Shown one piece after another: positions 6,765 through 7,075 of a stretch of 7,075 bases of DNA. Numbering within the stretch: position 1 is the stretch's first letter; every line of letters starts with the position of its first letter. The position numbers and the translations under genes are program-made. The stretch is taken from the NCBI GenBank assembly GCA_963592185.1, contig CAVAVT010000074.1, forward strand, positions 1 to 7,075, in the 5' to 3' direction. The notes below the pieces were generated by a model that worked only from the letters and a program-made list of their open reading frames with translations, was not told the origin of the DNA and did no database searches. Origin of the DNA: CAVAVT01 sp963592185. GTDB lineage: Bacteria > Bacillota > Negativicutes > Selenomonadales > Selenomonadaceae.

Positions 6765-6771
6765 CCCCCTT
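6765..6771 (-). promoter_or_regulatory. Ribosome binding site of manB
   Basis: AAGGGGG lies 9 nt before the ATG at 6753-6755 and 6 nt before the overlapping TTG at 6756-6758. ATG is preferred by codon, but spacing does not exclude TTG. Confidence 0.65.
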
Positions 6772-6988
6772 ACAAAATCTATTGGAACATCCCCCGTCCT
6801 CGCTAAGGCTTTCTTTTGCGAAACCTTTTTGAGGCAAAAATCTGAAGGCTGTCCGATTTACTCTCATGCTTTATTATTTTTCGCTATATACCTACAAATA
6901 TCCTTCAAAATGCCCATTAATTTTCGTAAATATTTCGTATTTTTCAGACAAAATGAGATTTTTGCATATAACAGCGATTTACTGCGAC

Positions 6989-7022
6989 AAAAAGAGAGCT
7001 GCCAATTTTCACAGCTCTCTTT
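6989..7022 (-). terminator. Intrinsic terminator of an unseen upstream minus-strand gene
   Basis: The arms AAAGAGAGCTG (6991-7001) and CAGCTCTCTTT (7012-7022) form a perfect 11-bp stem with a 10-nt loop. On the minus strand the stem is followed by U residues (five in a row at 6993-6989, three of them inside the stem). On the plus strand the stem is followed only by UUUGG, with all three U inside the stem, so the minus-strand direction is favoured. It separates the manB operon from a gene whose end lies near or beyond the right edge. Confidence 0.85.
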
Positions 7023-7075
7023 GGTACTAAGTTGTATAAGCTATATGGATGTATCTTATTTAGTCTGAAGAATTA

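Larger units (their letters stand above)
6756..7075. other. Gene-free intergenic region and leader of the manB operon
   Basis: This AT-rich stretch of 320 bases has no supportable gene on either strand. From right to left it holds a minus-strand terminator for an upstream gene, an AT-rich zone (about 6871-6985) where the manB promoter should lie, and a leader. No promoter as good as the one at 2862-2890 was found. Weak candidates include TTTGTA (6898-6893) with TAATAA (6876-6871) at 16-nt spacing. A small hairpin (AAGGTTTC at 6827-6820 with GAAA-G-CCTT at 6813-6805, one bulged G) lies in the leader. A near-palindrome, CGTAAATATTTCG, is at 6925-6937. No known riboswitch was recognised. Confidence 0.5.

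Noticed and set aside
5379..6806. Plus-strand open frame of 475 codons opposite manB
   Set aside because: It is fully antisense to a gene with all family motifs. It has no recognisable domains or ribosome site and reads as a shadow of the manB codon pattern.
6739..7068. Plus-strand open frame of 109 codons covering the intergenic region
   Set aside because: The start is TTG without a ribosome site. It overlaps the manB start in antisense and runs through the terminator hairpin at 6989-7022, and its composition looks like translated AT-rich non-coding DNA.

Overview
The window reads as chromosomal core sequence from a low-to-mid GC, probably diderm Firmicute (Negativicutes, Selenomonas/Anaerovibrio-like). 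This assignment is inference. It rests on an outer-membrane secretin with its inner-membrane GspC-like partner, next to a DegU/ComA-style NarL-family response regulator and a hexose-phosphate/nucleotide-sugar operon of the kind that feeds LPS or capsule synthesis. All six genes lie on the minus strand, so biological order runs from high to low coordinates. There are no rRNA or tRNA genes, insertion sequences or CRISPR arrays.

Region 1 (about 6756-7075): a gene-free, AT-rich intergenic stretch. It holds a strong minus-strand intrinsic terminator for an unseen gene beyond the right edge, then the 5' leader of the sugar operon.

Region 2 (2898-6755): manB/cpsG-type phosphohexomutase, galU and pgi, separated by about 72-nt gaps. 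Together they cover the fructose-6-P / glucose-6-P / (glucose-1-P or mannose-1-P) / UDP-glucose node. A strand-specific 10-bp hairpin without a U-tract sits between manB and galU.

Region 3 (2729-2897): a compact regulatory stretch. Just past pgi lies a near-consensus sigma-A-type promoter (TTGTCA, 17 nt, TATGAT) whose elements are bracketed by an 8-bp inverted repeat. About 65 nt downstream is an intrinsic terminator, and the next gene starts beyond that. The terminator may end pgi transcripts, attenuate the downstream operon, or both.

Region 4 (82-2728): a GspC/PilP-like bitopic protein, a short secretin (GTG start with a perfect AGGAGG), and a LuxR/NarL-type response regulator, with gaps of 22 and 15 nt. 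They look co-transcribed. The usual pilM/N/O neighbours are absent upstream, where pgi sits instead. A long-loop terminator candidate closes the operon at the left edge.

No clearly new biological system is visible. The most interesting points are the secretin/GspC/response-regulator module and the promoter-terminator leader that precedes it.
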